Assembly (NCBI RefSeq): GCF_038019025.1
Contig: NZ_CP150496.1
Coordinates: 1,876,001-1,940,000, forward strand
Origin: Polaribacter marinaquae
GTDB taxonomy: Bacteria > Bacteroidota > Bacteroidia > Flavobacteriales > Flavobacteriaceae
DNA length: 64,000 nucleotides
Reading direction: 5' to 3'
A program made the translations under genes and the position numbers. Below the pieces are notes generated by a model. It was not told the origin of the DNA, searched no databases, and was given only the letters and a program-made list of their open reading frames with translations. Below are positions 16,560 through 26,638 of this stretch, piece by piece (the stretch's first letter is position 1; the number at the start of each line of letters is the position of its first letter).

Positions 16560-19500
16560 TTGGGTACAATTTTTAAAAATACGTTTTTATTAATAGCAAT
16601 TATCTTAACGGTAAGTTTATCTACTTATGCTCAGGACACTACAGAAAAAGACTCAACAAAAGTTAACAAAGACAAAGTAGATTTACGTTACGATTTTAAA
16701 AGCACCCAAAAAGGTGGTTTATATTTAGATGATTTATCTAAAAAAGAAATCATTTTTGATAAAGTTTTAAATAAATATGTAATTGTAGAAAAAATTGGGA
16801 ATTACTACACAAGAACTCCTATTTATTTATCGCCTAGAGAGTACCAACAATATCGATTAAAAAGAGATATGTTGCTTTACTTTAAAGATAAAGTGAGTGC
16901 AACAAACGGTAAGAAAAAAGGTTCTAAAGAAGCACAAAAAGATTTATTGCCAACTTATTATGTGAACAACAAGTTTTTCGAAACCATTTTTGGCGGTACA
17001 GAAGTAAAAGTAACACCAACTGGTAGCTTAAATTTAAAGTTAGGTTTTATCTATCAAAACACAGATAATCCGCAAATATCCGAAGAAAATAGAAGTAATT
17101 TTACTTTTGATTTTGATCAGCAAATTAACGCAAGTATAAGAGCTAAAGTTGGTTTCGAACCAAACGAAGACGACATCATACAAGGTTTAGAAGCTGGTAA
17201 TGTATCTATGCCAATTAAAAACTCTTTAATAAACGGAGCCCAAAGTTTATTTGGTGTAAAAACCGATTTAAAGTTTGGTAACACCAATATTACTGCAGTG
17301 TTTTCTCAGCAAAACTCAGAAAGTAAAACCGTTGTTGCAGAAGGCGGTGCATCAATACAACCTTTCGAATTAAGAACTACAGATTACGATAATGACAGAC
17401 ACTTTTTCTTATCGCAATATTTTATAGATAATTATGCAAATTCGCTTAAAAATTACCCGTTAATTAATAGCCCAATTAATATAACAAGAGTAGAAGTTTG
17501 GATAACGAATAGAAACGCAAGTACAGAAGATTACAGAAGTATTGTTGCTTTTGCTGATATTGGCGAATCGGAAAACCAAGTTTTGGTTGATGAAAATGGT
17601 GTTGTATTAAACCCTGCAATTACACAACCACAAGTTGCTGGTAACAATTTACCTTTTAATGGTGCAAATAGAATTGGTACAGAAATTATTCCTGCAGGCG
17701 GTATAAGAGATATTTCTACTGTTGATAGCTCTTTGCAACCATACAACATGCAAAACGGAACTAATTATTCGGTTTTAGAAAATGCTAGAAAATTAGATGC
17801 AAATGAATATCGACTAAATCCGCAATTAGGTTTTATTTCTTTAAATAGAAGATTAAACGATGGTGAAGTTTTAGCTGTTGCTTATGAATATACAGTAGCG
17901 GGTAACGTTACAGGAAGTACAAAAAACTCTTTTAAAGTTGGTGAGTTTTCTAATGATGGTATACAAGCACCTAACAATTTAGCGGTAAAATTATTGCGAT
18001 CAGAAATCTTACAAACAAAAAGAACAAATGTAACTACCGGAGAAGATGAAGCTTTTCCTACTTGGCGTTTAATGATGAAGAACGTATATGCTTTAGGCGC
18101 TTTTCCGTTAACTCAAGATGGTTTCCGTTTCGAAATTCAATACAGAGACGATCAAACAGGTATACCTTCTAATGTTTTACAAAATGCTGCAACCGTAGGT
18201 ATTTCTAACTTACCTTTATTACAAGTTTTAAAATTAGATCAATTAGATCAAAGTCAGTTTAGATCGCCAGATGGTTTTTTCGATTATGTAGAAGGAATTA
18301 CCGTAAATTCTGAAAACGGATTTATCTTTTTTCCTGAACCAGAACCTTTTGGTAACGATTTAGCAGACGAATTAACAAACCCTGCAGATGAAGGTTTTAT
18401 ATTTAAAGAATTGTATTTAAACACTAAAATCAACATTAAAAATAACTTTCAGAATAAAGACAAATACTTTTTAAAGGGATATTTTAAATCAGAAAATTCT
18501 GGCGGAATACCAATTGGCGCTTTCAATGTTCCTAGAGGTTCTGTTAGAGTTTCCGCTGGCGGAAGACAGTTGGTAGAAGGTGTAGATTATGTTGTAGATT
18601 ATTCTTTAGGAAGAGTACAAATTATCGATCCGGGTTTACAAGCTTCTGGCGTTCCTATTAGCGTATCTACAGAAAATAACGCTGTTTTTAATCAGCAAAG
18701 AAAAACTTTTTTTGGTATTGATGTAGAACACAAATTTTCTGAAGATTTTGTGGTTGGTGCAACTTATTTAAATATCAAAGAAAGACCTTTAACACCTAAA
18801 GTTAATTTTGGTGCAGAACCTATTAACAACACCATGTTAGGGTTTAACTTTAATTATGCTACAGAAGTACCTTATTTTACAAAACTGGCAAACAAATTAC
18901 CGTTTTTAGATACAGATGCGCCTTCTAATTTATCTGTTCGTGGTGATATGGCTTATTTGATTCCTGGAACACCAAGCGGAATTGACGTAACAGGTGCAGC
19001 AACTTCTTATATCGATGATTTTGAAGCGTCGCAAGTGCCAATTAGTTTACTTTCTTCACTAGATTGGTATGAAGCGAGTACACCTAAATACTTTCCTAAC
19101 TTTAACGGAGAAAGTGATGGGTTATCTTACAACTATAAAAGAGCAAAATTAGCTTGGTACAGCGTAGATCAAATATTTTATGGTGTTGGTGATACACCTG
19201 CAAGTATTGATGCTGACGAACTTTCTAGAGCAGAAACAAGACAAATTAATTACAGAGAATTGTTTCCTAATGTACAATTAGATATTACGCAAAACTCTTT
19301 AGTTAGAACTTTAGATTTAGCTTATTTTCCGGCAGAAAGAGGTTCTTATAATTATGATCCTGCAGCAACAATACAAAACGATAAAGTAACATTACCAAAC
19401 CCAGAAACTAGATGGGGAGGAATTATGCGACCTTTAACAACAAATAATTTTGATCAAGCAAATGTAGAGTATATGCAATTCTGGATTATGGATCCTTATC

Positions 19501-22500
19501 AAAATTACTCTATCACAAACGAAGAAGGTTTACCTGCTGGTATAGACCCAAACAATCCAGCAAATCAAGTTGGAGATTTGTATATAAATCTTGGTAATAT
19601 TTCTGAAGATATTTTGAAAGACAACCGTAAAATGTACGAAAACGGTTTACCAGAAGATGGTTTAAAAGTTAATGGTAATAATGTTAATAGAACTACTTGG
19701 GGAGATGTTCCTAGAAATCCATCGATAATTTATGCTTTTAATGAATTAGATGATGCAAGAACAAACCAAGATATTGGTTTTGATGGTTTAAATGATGATG
19801 AAGAACGTAATTTACCAGGCATTGGACAATATGCAAATTTAACAGATCCTGCGGCAGATAACTTTCAGTTTTTTAGAGGATCAAATTTAGACGCAATAAA
19901 CGCATCATTAATAACTAGATATAAAGATTACAATAATACTCAAGGTAATTCGCCAACCTTAAATCAATCTACAGAACCTTACCCGACATCTTCTACAACG
20001 TATCCAGATACAGAAGACATCAACAAAGATCAAACAATGAATACTGTAGAAAGCTATTATGAATATAGAATTTCTATGAATCAGAATGATTTAAGAAAAG
20101 GAGTTGGTTATATTGTAGATGAAAAAACAACAACAGTTACTTTAGAAAACGGAAATACACAACAAACAAAATGGTATCAATTTAGAGTTCCGGTAAGAAG
20201 CGGAACACCTGTAAATGGTATTTCTGATTTTAATAGTATTCGTTTTGTAAGAATGTTTTTAACCAATTTTAGAATGCCAGTGGTAGTACGTTTTGGTGAA
20301 TTAGATTTGGTTAGAGGTGACTGGAGAAGGTATGTGAGAACTTTAGATCCAACTACAAACCCAGATAGAGAATTAACCCAAGACGAACTAAATGATTTTG
20401 AAGTTGGTGTTGTAAGTATAGAGCAAAATGAAGGAAGTTATATACAACCACCAGGTATCGAAAGAGAGCGTTTACAAGGTAGTACAACAGTACAATTGCA
20501 AAACGAACAATCGGTTACTCTAAAAGTTACTAGATTAGAACCAGAAGAAACAAGAGCTATTTACAAAAACATAAGTGTAGATTTAAGACGTTTTAAGCAA
20601 TTAAAAATGTTTATGCACTTACAAGAAATAGAAAGAGAAGCTGTTGTTAACGATAATGAATTAGCTGCTGTAATAAGATTAGGAACCGATTTAAATGAGA
20701 ATTTTTATCAAATAGAATTGCCTTTAAAAGTTACAAAAGCCGGAACATCTGCTTTAGACATTTGGCCAGAAGCAAATAATTTAGATGCCTTTTTAGAAAC
20801 TTTTGGTAAGATAAAATTAGAAAGAAACAATGTTAACTTTCCGGTAAACGAAATTTATCAATCTCAAGAGCAAGACCCAGATTTACCATATACAATTAGT
20901 GTAAAAGGAAACCCAACTTTAGCACAATTAAGAACAATAATGTTAGGTTTAAAAAACATTTCTTTATCTCCTAGAAGTGCAGAAGTTTGGTTTAACGAAC
21001 TTCGATCTGCTGGTTTTGACAATAAAGGTGGTTGGGCTGCTGTTGTTAATGCAGATGCTAATTTTGCTGATGTTGCAAACGTTTCTTTAGCCGGAAGCAT
21101 GTCTACAATAGGTTTTGGTAATGTAGAAGATAGAGTAAACCAACGTAGTTTAGACGAGACAAAACAATACGATGTTGCTACAACTGTAAATTTGGGCAAG
21201 GTTTTAACGCCTAAAAAATGGGGAATTCAATTGCCAATGAGTTATAGTATCGGAGAAAAGTTTATTGATCCAAAATACGATCCGCAGTACCAAGATGTAA
21301 CTTTAGAAGATGCTTTAGAACAAAACCCTAATAGCGAGTTTTCTAGAGATTATACTAAAAGAACAAGTATTAGTTTTATCAATGTAAAGAAAAATAGAAA
21401 TCCGAATTCTACCAAAAAACCAAAGTTTTATGATGTTGAAAATGTTTCTGTTTCTTATGCTCATAACAAAGAGTTTCATAGAGATTACAATATTCAAAAA
21501 TATGTAAACGAAAACGTAGTTGCAGGTGCTACTTACAACTACAATTTTCAGTCAAAATCTATAGAGCCTTTTAAAAACATAGGTTTTTTACAAAGCAAAT
21601 ATTTAAAACTAATTAAAGATATTAATTTCAATCCGATACCATCTACAGTTTCAGTAAATTCTAGAATTAATAGAAATTTTACAGAACAACAATCTAGAAA
21701 TTTAGTTGCAGGTTTATCTGATCAACCAGCATTAAAACAACGTAGGTTTTTATTTGATTGGGATTATACCGTTGGTTTCGATCTAACTAAATCTCTTCAG
21801 TTTAACTTTAATGCAACCAACAGTTACATTTACGATACTTTTGATACGAATGAAGATATTCAGATTTTTGATGATTTCTTTAATACGGGTAGAGCAAACC
21901 ATTATCATCAGAAGTTAAACGGAACCTACCAGTTACCCATAAATAAAGTCCCATTTTTAAGTTGGGTAAAAGCAGATTATGCGTACACAGCAGATTTTGA
22001 TTGGCAAGCTGCAGCACAAAGTACAATAGATGTAAATGGTACCGATGTTGCTTATGTAGATTTGGTTGGTAACGTTGTTCAAAATGCAAACACGCACAAT
22101 TTAAATACGACTTTAACTTTCGATAAGTTCTATAAAAGTTTAGGTTTCGAAAAGTTACTATTATCTAAAAATCAAAGAAAAAATGCAAAAGGTATTTCTG
22201 GAAGTGGTTTACCTCCTGCTCCTGGACGAGTTAATTCTAAGAAAAAATTATCGGTAGGTAAGCAAATTTTAAAAGGTGTTTATGATGTAGTTACCTCTGT
22301 AAAACAAGGTAAAATAAGTTATTCAGAAAATAACGGTCAGTTTTTACCGGGTTACACAGAAGACATTGGCTTTTTAGGTGGCGCACCAACTTCTTTTGCT
22401 TTTGGTAGCCAAGTAGATATTAGAAATAAAGCATTACAAAACGGTTGGTTAGTTGGTCCAAGAGATCCAGATAATAGCGAGTATTATAATAAAACCTACA

Positions 22501-23603
22501 GCAGAACTCATTACAATAAATTAGATTACACTTTTACAGTTAAGCCTTTTAAAGATTTAAATATTGATGTGAGAGGTAATAAAATTAAAACAAGAGATTT
22601 ATCTCAGCAATTAGATGTCATCGAAAACGGCACAACAAACGGAGCATTAGATTTTAGTGCGCCAGCTTTTGAAACAGGAAACTTTAGCACGAGTCATTCT
22701 ATGATTGCAACTGCTTTTAAAGACGGTGATGCGCTTTTTGAAACTATGAGAACATATAGATCTGCAATTTCAGAAAGATTAGCAGCAGAAAACGGAGGAA
22801 ACTCAACTGGTTACGGTAGCAATAGTCAGCAAGTTTTATTACCTGCATTTATGGCCGCATATTCGGGTTCTAGCCCAGATAAAGTGAATACCAATTTGTT
22901 TAGAAACATTCCGATACCAAATTGGACTCTAAGATATACTGGACTTATGAAATTAGATTTCTTTAAGAAGAACTTTAGCAACTTTGTAGTTTCTCATGGT
23001 TACAAATCTTCTTACACGGTTTCTAGTTTTACAAATAATTTACAATACGATTCTAATAATCCGTTTAGCACAACAAATTCTTCTGGAAATTACGAACCAG
23101 AATTATTAATTTCTGCTGCAACTCTAGTTGACGAATTTTCTCCGCTAATTAAAGTTGACATGAAAATGAGAAACTCTTTTTCTTTAAGAGGAGAAGTAAA
23201 AAGAGACAGAACATTAACAATGAATTTTAACAACAGCACCTTAACAGATATAAAAGGAACAGAATATATCTTTGGTTTGGGTTATGTTTTTAAAGATGTA
23301 AAGGTAAATACTCGTTTTACAGGTAAAAAGACAACTCTTAAAGGAGACGTTAATTTAAGAGCAGATGTTTCTTTAAGAGATAATTTAACACAAATTAGAT
23401 CTGTAGATGAAGATAATAATCAAATAAGTGGCGGACAAAGATTATTTTCTATTAAATTTACAGCCGATTACAGATTGAGCGCAAATTTAACGGCATCGTT
23501 TTATTACAATCATCAAACATCTAGATATGCTATATCAACCACTTTCCCGCGTCAAGCAATAAATGGTGGCTTTAACATTATCTATAATTTAGGAGGAAAT
23601 TAA
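16560..23603 (+). CDS. sprA: Type IX secretion outer-membrane translocon SprA
   Basis: The very large (2347-residue) outer-membrane barrel through which type IX secretion substrates, including gliding adhesins, cross the outer membrane. Residues 1-25 form a signal peptide ending STYAQ. Length, gene position between ruvA and gcvH, and the long aromatic/asparagine-rich strand pattern ending in NGGFNIIYNLGGN fit SprA/SOV. The start is TTG at 16560-16562 (MGTIFKNTFLL), four bases after the ruvA stop. It implies that the cell has the rest of the T9SS elsewhere and probably glides. No frameshift is seen over its 7 kb. Confidence 0.95.
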   Translation: MGTIFKNTFLLIAIILTVSLSTYAQDTTEKDSTKVNKDKVDLRYDFKSTQKGGLYLDDLSKKEIIFDKVLNKYVIVEKIGNYYTRTPIYLSPREYQQYRLKRDMLLYFKDKVSATNGKKKGSKEAQKDLLPTYYVNNKFFETIFGGTEVKVTPTGSLNLKLGFIYQNTDNPQISEENRSNFTFDFDQQINASIRAKVGFEPNEDDIIQGLEAGNVSMPIKNSLINGAQSLFGVKTDLKFGNTNITAVFSQQNSESKTVVAEGGASIQPFELRTTDYDNDRHFFLSQYFIDNYANSLKNYPLINSPINITRVEVWITNRNASTEDYRSIVAFADIGESENQVLVDENGVVLNPAITQPQVAGNNLPFNGANRIGTEIIPAGGIRDISTVDSSLQPYNMQNGTNYSVLENARKLDANEYRLNPQLGFISLNRRLNDGEVLAVAYEYTVAGNVTGSTKNSFKVGEFSNDGIQAPNNLAVKLLRSEILQTKRTNVTTGEDEAFPTWRLMMKNVYALGAFPLTQDGFRFEIQYRDDQTGIPSNVLQNAATVGISNLPLLQVLKLDQLDQSQFRSPDGFFDYVEGITVNSENGFIFFPEPEPFGNDLADELTNPADEGFIFKELYLNTKINIKNNFQNKDKYFLKGYFKSENSGGIPIGAFNVPRGSVRVSAGGRQLVEGVDYVVDYSLGRVQIIDPGLQASGVPISVSTENNAVFNQQRKTFFGIDVEHKFSEDFVVGATYLNIKERPLTPKVNFGAEPINNTMLGFNFNYATEVPYFTKLANKLPFLDTDAPSNLSVRGDMAYLIPGTPSGIDVTGAATSYIDDFEASQVPISLLSSLDWYEASTPKYFPNFNGESDGLSYNYKRAKLAWYSVDQIFYGVGDTPASIDADELSRAETRQINYRELFPNVQLDITQNSLVRTLDLAYFPAERGSYNYDPAATIQNDKVTLPNPETRWGGIMRPLTTNNFDQANVEYMQFWIMDPYQNYSITNEEGLPAGIDPNNPANQVGDLYINLGNISEDILKDNRKMYENGLPEDGLKVNGNNVNRTTWGDVPRNPSIIYAFNELDDARTNQDIGFDGLNDDEERNLPGIGQYANLTDPAADNFQFFRGSNLDAINASLITRYKDYNNTQGNSPTLNQSTEPYPTSSTTYPDTEDINKDQTMNTVESYYEYRISMNQNDLRKGVGYIVDEKTTTVTLENGNTQQTKWYQFRVPVRSGTPVNGISDFNSIRFVRMFLTNFRMPVVVRFGELDLVRGDWRRYVRTLDPTTNPDRELTQDELNDFEVGVVSIEQNEGSYIQPPGIERERLQGSTTVQLQNEQSVTLKVTRLEPEETRAIYKNISVDLRRFKQLKMFMHLQEIEREAVVNDNELAAVIRLGTDLNENFYQIELPLKVTKAGTSALDIWPEANNLDAFLETFGKIKLERNNVNFPVNEIYQSQEQDPDLPYTISVKGNPTLAQLRTIMLGLKNISLSPRSAEVWFNELRSAGFDNKGGWAAVVNADANFADVANVSLAGSMSTIGFGNVEDRVNQRSLDETKQYDVATTVNLGKVLTPKKWGIQLPMSYSIGEKFIDPKYDPQYQDVTLEDALEQNPNSEFSRDYTKRTSISFINVKKNRNPNSTKKPKFYDVENVSVSYAHNKEFHRDYNIQKYVNENVVAGATYNYNFQSKSIEPFKNIGFLQSKYLKLIKDINFNPIPSTVSVNSRINRNFTEQQSRNLVAGLSDQPALKQRRFLFDWDYTVGFDLTKSLQFNFNATNSYIYDTFDTNEDIQIFDDFFNTGRANHYHQKLNGTYQLPINKVPFLSWVKADYAYTADFDWQAAAQSTIDVNGTDVAYVDLVGNVVQNANTHNLNTTLTFDKFYKSLGFEKLLLSKNQRKNAKGISGSGLPPAPGRVNSKKKLSVGKQILKGVYDVVTSVKQGKISYSENNGQFLPGYTEDIGFLGGAPTSFAFGSQVDIRNKALQNGWLVGPRDPDNSEYYNKTYSRTHYNKLDYTFTVKPFKDLNIDVRGNKIKTRDLSQQLDVIENGTTNGALDFSAPAFETGNFSTSHSMIATAFKDGDALFETMRTYRSAISERLAAENGGNSTGYGSNSQQVLLPAFMAAYSGSSPDKVNTNLFRNIPIPNWTLRYTGLMKLDFFKKNFSNFVVSHGYKSSYTVSSFTNNLQYDSNNPFSTTNSSGNYEPELLISAATLVDEFSPLIKVDMKMRNSFSLRGEVKRDRTLTMNFNNSTLTDIKGTEYIFGLGYVFKDVKVNTRFTGKKTTLKGDVNLRADVSLRDNLTQIRSVDEDNNQISGGQRLFSIKFTADYRLSANLTASFYYNHQTSRYAISTTFPRQAINGGFNIIYNLGGN

Positions 23604-23633
23604 AAACAATAAACAACCAATAATAATATTAAG

Positions 23634-24014
23634 ATGAATATTCCAGCAGAATTAAAATACACAAAAGATCACGAGTGGCTAAGAATTGAAGGAAATGTAG
23701 CAACTATAGGAATTACAGATTTCGCACAAAGTGAATTAGGAGATATCGTTTATGTTGATGTAGATACTTTAGACGATACTGTAGAAGAAGGAGAAGTTTT
23801 TGGTTCTGTAGAAGCAGTAAAAACTGTTTCAGATTTATTTATGCCTTTAAAAGGAGAAGTAACAGAATTTAACGAAGAGTTAGAAGACGAGCCAGAATTA
23901 GTAAACTCAGACCCATATAATAAAGGTTGGATGATAAAAATTGAAATATCAGACAGCTCGCAAATAGATAATTTATTAGATGCTGAAGCTTACGAAAAAC
24001 TTATTAAGGGATAA
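23634..24014 (+). CDS. gcvH: Glycine cleavage system H protein
   Basis: Lipoyl carrier of the glycine decarboxylase complex, 126 residues, cytosolic. The lipoylation site is Lys63 in [12 protein letters not shown]. The family start [16 protein letters not shown] and the C-terminal NKGWMIKIE are intact. It lies 30 bases after sprA and its last 35 bases overlap the next gene in a different frame. No glycine riboswitch is visible, because the gene is internal to the sprA transcript. Confidence 0.97.
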   Translation: MNIPAELKYTKDHEWLRIEGNVATIGITDFAQSELGDIVYVDVDTLDDTVEEGEVFGSVEAVKTVSDLFMPLKGEVTEFNEELEDEPELVNSDPYNKGWMIKIEISDSSQIDNLLDAEAYEKLIKG

Positions 24015-24372
24015 AAAATTACTTTTTGCTGTAGCCATAGCAATACTAATTTTGTACTTAAGCTTAATGAAAATGCCTAAGTACAATATATCTATTAGCA
24101 ATATAGACAAATGGCAACATAGTTTTGCTTATACTGTCTTATCATTGTCTTGGCTTTTTGCATTACAAAAGTTCAATAAAAATTATTTAATTATAATTAG
24201 TTGTATCTCTTTTGGCATAATTATTGAAATTTTACAAGAAACTGTTACCTCATATAGAACAGGCGATTTTTTAGATATTATTGCGAATTCTGTTGGTGTA
24301 CTATTAGGTTTATTAATATTTAGCATTTTTTTTAAAAAAAAGAGGTTAAAAAATAAAAAGACTTGTATTTAA
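23980..24372 (+). CDS. VanZ-like family membrane protein
   Basis: A 130-residue inner-membrane protein with four hydrophobic segments. It shows the VanZ-family pattern [16 protein letters not shown] (conserved Asp-Lys-x-x-His) and [21 protein letters not shown] (conserved Arg/Asp and Asn). The role is uncertain; VanZ gives low-level teicoplanin resistance in enterococci, but most homologues are uncharacterised. The ATG at 23980 lies inside gcvH, a 35-base overlap; a non-ATG start close to the gcvH stop is the alternative. The C-terminal tail is strongly basic. Confidence 0.8.
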   Translation: MLKLTKNLLRDKKLLFAVAIAILILYLSLMKMPKYNISISNIDKWQHSFAYTVLSLSWLFALQKFNKNYLIIISCISFGIIIEILQETVTSYRTGDFLDIIANSVGVLLGLLIFSIFFKKKRLKNKKTCI

Positions 24373-24418
24373 CACAATAATTTAGTTAAATTAGCGAACT
24401 ATATAAAACTCTTATTCA

Positions 24419-25138
24419 ATGGAAATAAAGAAAAACCCGAAATCGAACTTAGAAAATTACAGTAAAATATTTATGCAAATAGGTTTAGTATTAGCCTTAT
24501 TTGTTACTTATGCTGCAATCGAAAAGAAAACATACGACAAAACTACAAGTTCTTTAGGTGTAGTTAATATGAACGCAGACATGGAAGAAGACATTCCAAT
24601 TACTGAAAGAGTAGAGCCTGTAAAACCTAAAACTCCGCCACCACCAACTCCAGAAAAAATTGAAGTTGTAGAAGATGAAAAGGAAGTAGAAGAAACTGTA
24701 ATAGAATCTACTGAAACAGATGAAACAGAAGCTGTAGAAGTTGAGGAAATTGTAGAAATCGAAGAAGCAGAAGAAGTTGTAGAAGATGTAAACTTTATGA
24801 TTATTGAAGATTCTCCAGTATTTCCTGGATGTAAAGGAAGTAAGCAAGAGTTAAAAAATTGTTTCAGTAAAATGGTACAAAAACACTTTTCTAGAAAGTT
24901 TGATGCAGATTTACCAAATGAATTAGGTCTTTCTCCAGGTAAGAAAAGAGTATTTATTGGTTTCAAAATTGATAGACAAGGTAACATTGTTAATGTACAA
25001 GCAAGAGCACCGCACCCAAAAATTAAAGCGGAGGTTATTAAAGTAATGAAATTATTACCTAAAATGAAACCAGGTAAGCAAAGAGGTAAGCCAGTTGGTG
25101 TTAGTTACAACATTCCTTTCTCTTTATTAGTAGAGTAA
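24419..25138 (+). CDS. TonB-family energy transducer (copy 1)
   Basis: Inner-membrane protein of 239 residues that couples the proton gradient to TonB-dependent receptors. A cytoplasmic basic start precedes one helix at about 18-34 (IFMQIGLVLALFVTYAA). It is followed by a Pro-rich KPKTPPPPTPEK segment and a long Glu/Val-rich periplasmic linker. The C-terminal domain from about 125 contains PVFPGCKGSKQELKNCF with two cysteines and ends in YNIPFSLLVE. A paralogue with the same architecture lies at 39079-39819. A strong terminator follows directly. Confidence 0.9.
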   Translation: MEIKKNPKSNLENYSKIFMQIGLVLALFVTYAAIEKKTYDKTTSSLGVVNMNADMEEDIPITERVEPVKPKTPPPPTPEKIEVVEDEKEVEETVIESTETDETEAVEVEEIVEIEEAEEVVEDVNFMIIEDSPVFPGCKGSKQELKNCFSKMVQKHFSRKFDADLPNELGLSPGKKRVFIGFKIDRQGNIVNVQARAPHPKIKAEVIKVMKLLPKMKPGKQRGKPVGVSYNIPFSLLVE

Positions 25139-25160
25139 TCAATAAGAATTATAATATATC

Positions 25161-25191
25161 AAAACGCTTAGAACAATGTTCTAAGCGTTTT
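25161..25191 (+). terminator. Rho-independent terminator of tonB copy 1
   Basis: A 14-bp perfect stem (AAAACGCTTAGAAC at 25161-25174 with GTTCTAAGCGTTTT at 25178-25191) around a 3-base loop is followed by more T residues. It closes the sprA-gcvH-vanZ-tonB run. Confidence 0.93.
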
Positions 25192-25497
25192 TTTTACTTC
25201 TATTTGAAGTAATAAATGATACGAATAGTTAATTTAATAATTAACGTTTGTTGTATTCTTAAAATAGAAATTCTTTATAAATAATAAAACAACAAACACA
25301 AAGTGAATTTTAAGATTACAAATTACGTTCATTAGCTTTAACTCATTAATAAATAAGAATATAAACGTTTTGTTTTGGTTCTATCAGAAGATTTCAACGC
25401 AACTACAACATGATCTTAGTCTTCTTTTAAATACGTTTAGCTTATAAATAGATTTATATTCCATAAAAGACTTTGGTTAGAATGTCAATAAACACAA

Positions 25498-25524
25498 AAA
25501 GCCTAAAGTAAAACTTTAGGCTTT
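25498..25524. terminator. Bidirectional terminator below the MORN-type gene
   Basis: Stem AAAGCCTAAAG (25498-25508) pairs with CTTTAGGCTTT (25514-25524) around a 5-base loop, with T-runs on both strands. It lies 24 bases past the stop of the reverse-strand gene at 25548 and is most simply its terminator. Confidence 0.88.
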
Positions 25525-25547
25525 TTTGTGTTTATAGTAGAAAAATA

Positions 25548-25901
25548 TTATTTATTTGTAGCTACTTTAGTTTCAGCTTTCCACAAATTAACACTTTCTA
25601 TAGTATTGTTATTGTAAGTTACTTCTTGTAAAGAACCAGCATTATTCCAGAAAAACCACTTTCCAGTTTTTTTACCTTCTTTATAAAAAGCCATTTGAAC
25701 TTTATTTCCTTCTTTATCAAAACGAGTCCAAATTCCTGTTAATTTTTTATCTTTAAAATAACCTTCTGTGCTAATAGATCCATCCTCATGGTAATAAGTA
25801 GCCTTTACTAAATCTCCTTCTGCTTCATAAGTTGGCTTAATATCTTGAGAATATCCTATTGCTGCGATGCATAAAAATGCTATTGTTAAAATTTTTTTCA
25901 T
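25548..25901 (-). CDS. Secreted MORN-repeat-type (YwqK-like) protein
   Basis: A 117-residue exported protein. Residues 1-18 are a signal peptide ending IGYSQ. The mature part has three tandem MORN_2-like units: YHEDGSISTEGYFKDKKLTG, WTRFDKEGNKVQMAFYKEGKKTG and KWFFWNNAGSLQEVTY. These repeats are common in Bacteroidota exported proteins and in the so-called YwqK antitoxin family, but no toxin gene is adjacent here, so a toxin-antitoxin role is not supported. The function is unknown. It is a single-gene unit with its own terminator. Confidence 0.8.
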   Translation of the reverse strand: MKKILTIAFLCIAAIGYSQDIKPTYEAEGDLVKATYYHEDGSISTEGYFKDKKLTGIWTRFDKEGNKVQMAFYKEGKKTGKWFFWNNAGSLQEVTYNNNTIESVNLWKAETKVATNK

Positions 25902-26064
25902 GATTTTTCTGTTTTGAGGGTTAACACTTGGTTTACAAATATAACACTTTTATAACAATTTACAAACATTTACATAACATTAAGTTAACATTGGAAAATA
26001 TTACGATAATAATCTCTTGATTTTCTTATATTTACATAACATTAATCTTAAAAAATCAAATAAC

Positions 26065-26265
26065 ATGGCCGTAATGAAAGTAATAGAAGTTTTAGCTAAC
26101 TCAGATAAAAGTTGGGAAGACGCAACAAAAAAAGCAGTAAAGCAAGCTTCTAAATCTGTAAAAAACATTAAATCCGTTTTTGTACAATCGCAAAGTGCAG
26201 TAGTAAAAGACGATGAAGTAACCGAATTTAGAGTCAACTTAAAAATAACATTTGAAGTAAACTAA
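26065..26265 (+). CDS. Dodecin family flavin-binding protein
   Basis: A 66-residue protein of the dodecin family, which forms hollow dodecamers that bind riboflavin/FMN dimers in the cytosol. The sequence begins MAVMKVIEVLANSDKSWEDA and shows the typical beta-alpha-beta-beta order ending FRVNLKITFEVN. The aromatic Trp in DKSWEDA is the usual flavin-stacking position. An upstream in-frame ATG at 26017 would add 16 residues unlike any dodecin, so 26065 is chosen. A clear terminator follows at 26269-26296. Confidence 0.93.
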   Translation: MAVMKVIEVLANSDKSWEDATKKAVKQASKSVKNIKSVFVQSQSAVVKDDEVTEFRVNLKITFEVN

Positions 26266-26268
26266 TAC

Positions 26269-26296
26269 AAAAGGCGATTTATTAAGATCGCCTTTT
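26269..26296 (+). terminator. Rho-independent terminator of the dodecin gene
   Basis: AAAAGGCGAT (26269-26278) pairs with ATCGCCTTTT (26287-26296) around an 8-base loop and is followed by two more T residues. Confidence 0.9.
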
Positions 26297-26614
26297 TTAG
26301 TACATAATTATGTATGTAAAAATGATATTTCTTCTATAGTAGTTTGTATTCATGGGTACATATGATCTTTAGAATATTTTTAATCTAAAAAAACAAATAA
26401 TTTGTATTTCAAACAAAAGTTATAGCAACTAATCAAAAGTTATATAAATTATTTATTTCGGCAAGATTATTGCATGCTTTAACATTAAATATAGAAGATT
26501 GTGTCTTATTTTTTATAAATTGTGTAATAGTAACTGAACTTTAGTGAAGTTATACAACTAAAAATATTAATATCTTTTATACACAAACCATACCGGCTTT
26601 ATTAACATTATAAC

Positions 26615-26622
26615 TAACTTTG
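26615..26622 (+). promoter_or_regulatory. -7 promoter element of the secreted-protein/mscS unit
   Basis: TAACTTTG matches the -7 consensus and lies 16 bases before the ATG at 26639. No strong -33 element is seen. Confidence 0.6.
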
Positions 26623-26638
26623 TTTTATTAAAAAAATT

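Larger units (their letters stand above)
25139..25547. other. Intergenic region after tonB copy 1
   Basis: About 400 bases holding two terminators (25161-25191 and 25498-25524) and otherwise AT-rich sequence. A 9-bp inverted repeat (GTTTGTTGT at 25246-25254, ACAACAAAC at 25289-25297) with a 34-base interval is the only other structure. I see no promoter matching TAnnTTTG on the forward strand and no convincing coding frame. Confidence 0.5.
26266..26638. other. Intergenic region between dodecin and an unknown secreted protein
   Basis: About 370 bases. The dodecin terminator occupies the left edge and a -7 promoter element the right edge (26615-26622). The middle is AT-rich with no convincing open frame, tRNA-like fold or long palindrome. 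Confidence 0.5.

Noticed and set aside
24508..24987. Long reverse-strand open frames over tonB copy 1, including a Ser/Thr-rich 159-residue frame
   Set aside because: They mirror the Glu/Val-rich linker codons of tonB, have no promoter or family match, and the forward frame is clearly coding.
25246..25297. Inverted repeat GTTTGTTGT...ACAACAAAC as a possible regulatory RNA or site
   Set aside because: The arms are 34 bases apart in very AT-rich DNA, no promoter precedes them, and the downstream hairpin is explained as the terminator of the reverse-strand gene.
25548..25901. A toxin-antitoxin pair based on the YwqK-like label
   Set aside because: The protein is exported and no toxin gene is adjacent; the MORN-type repeats are the only supported feature.
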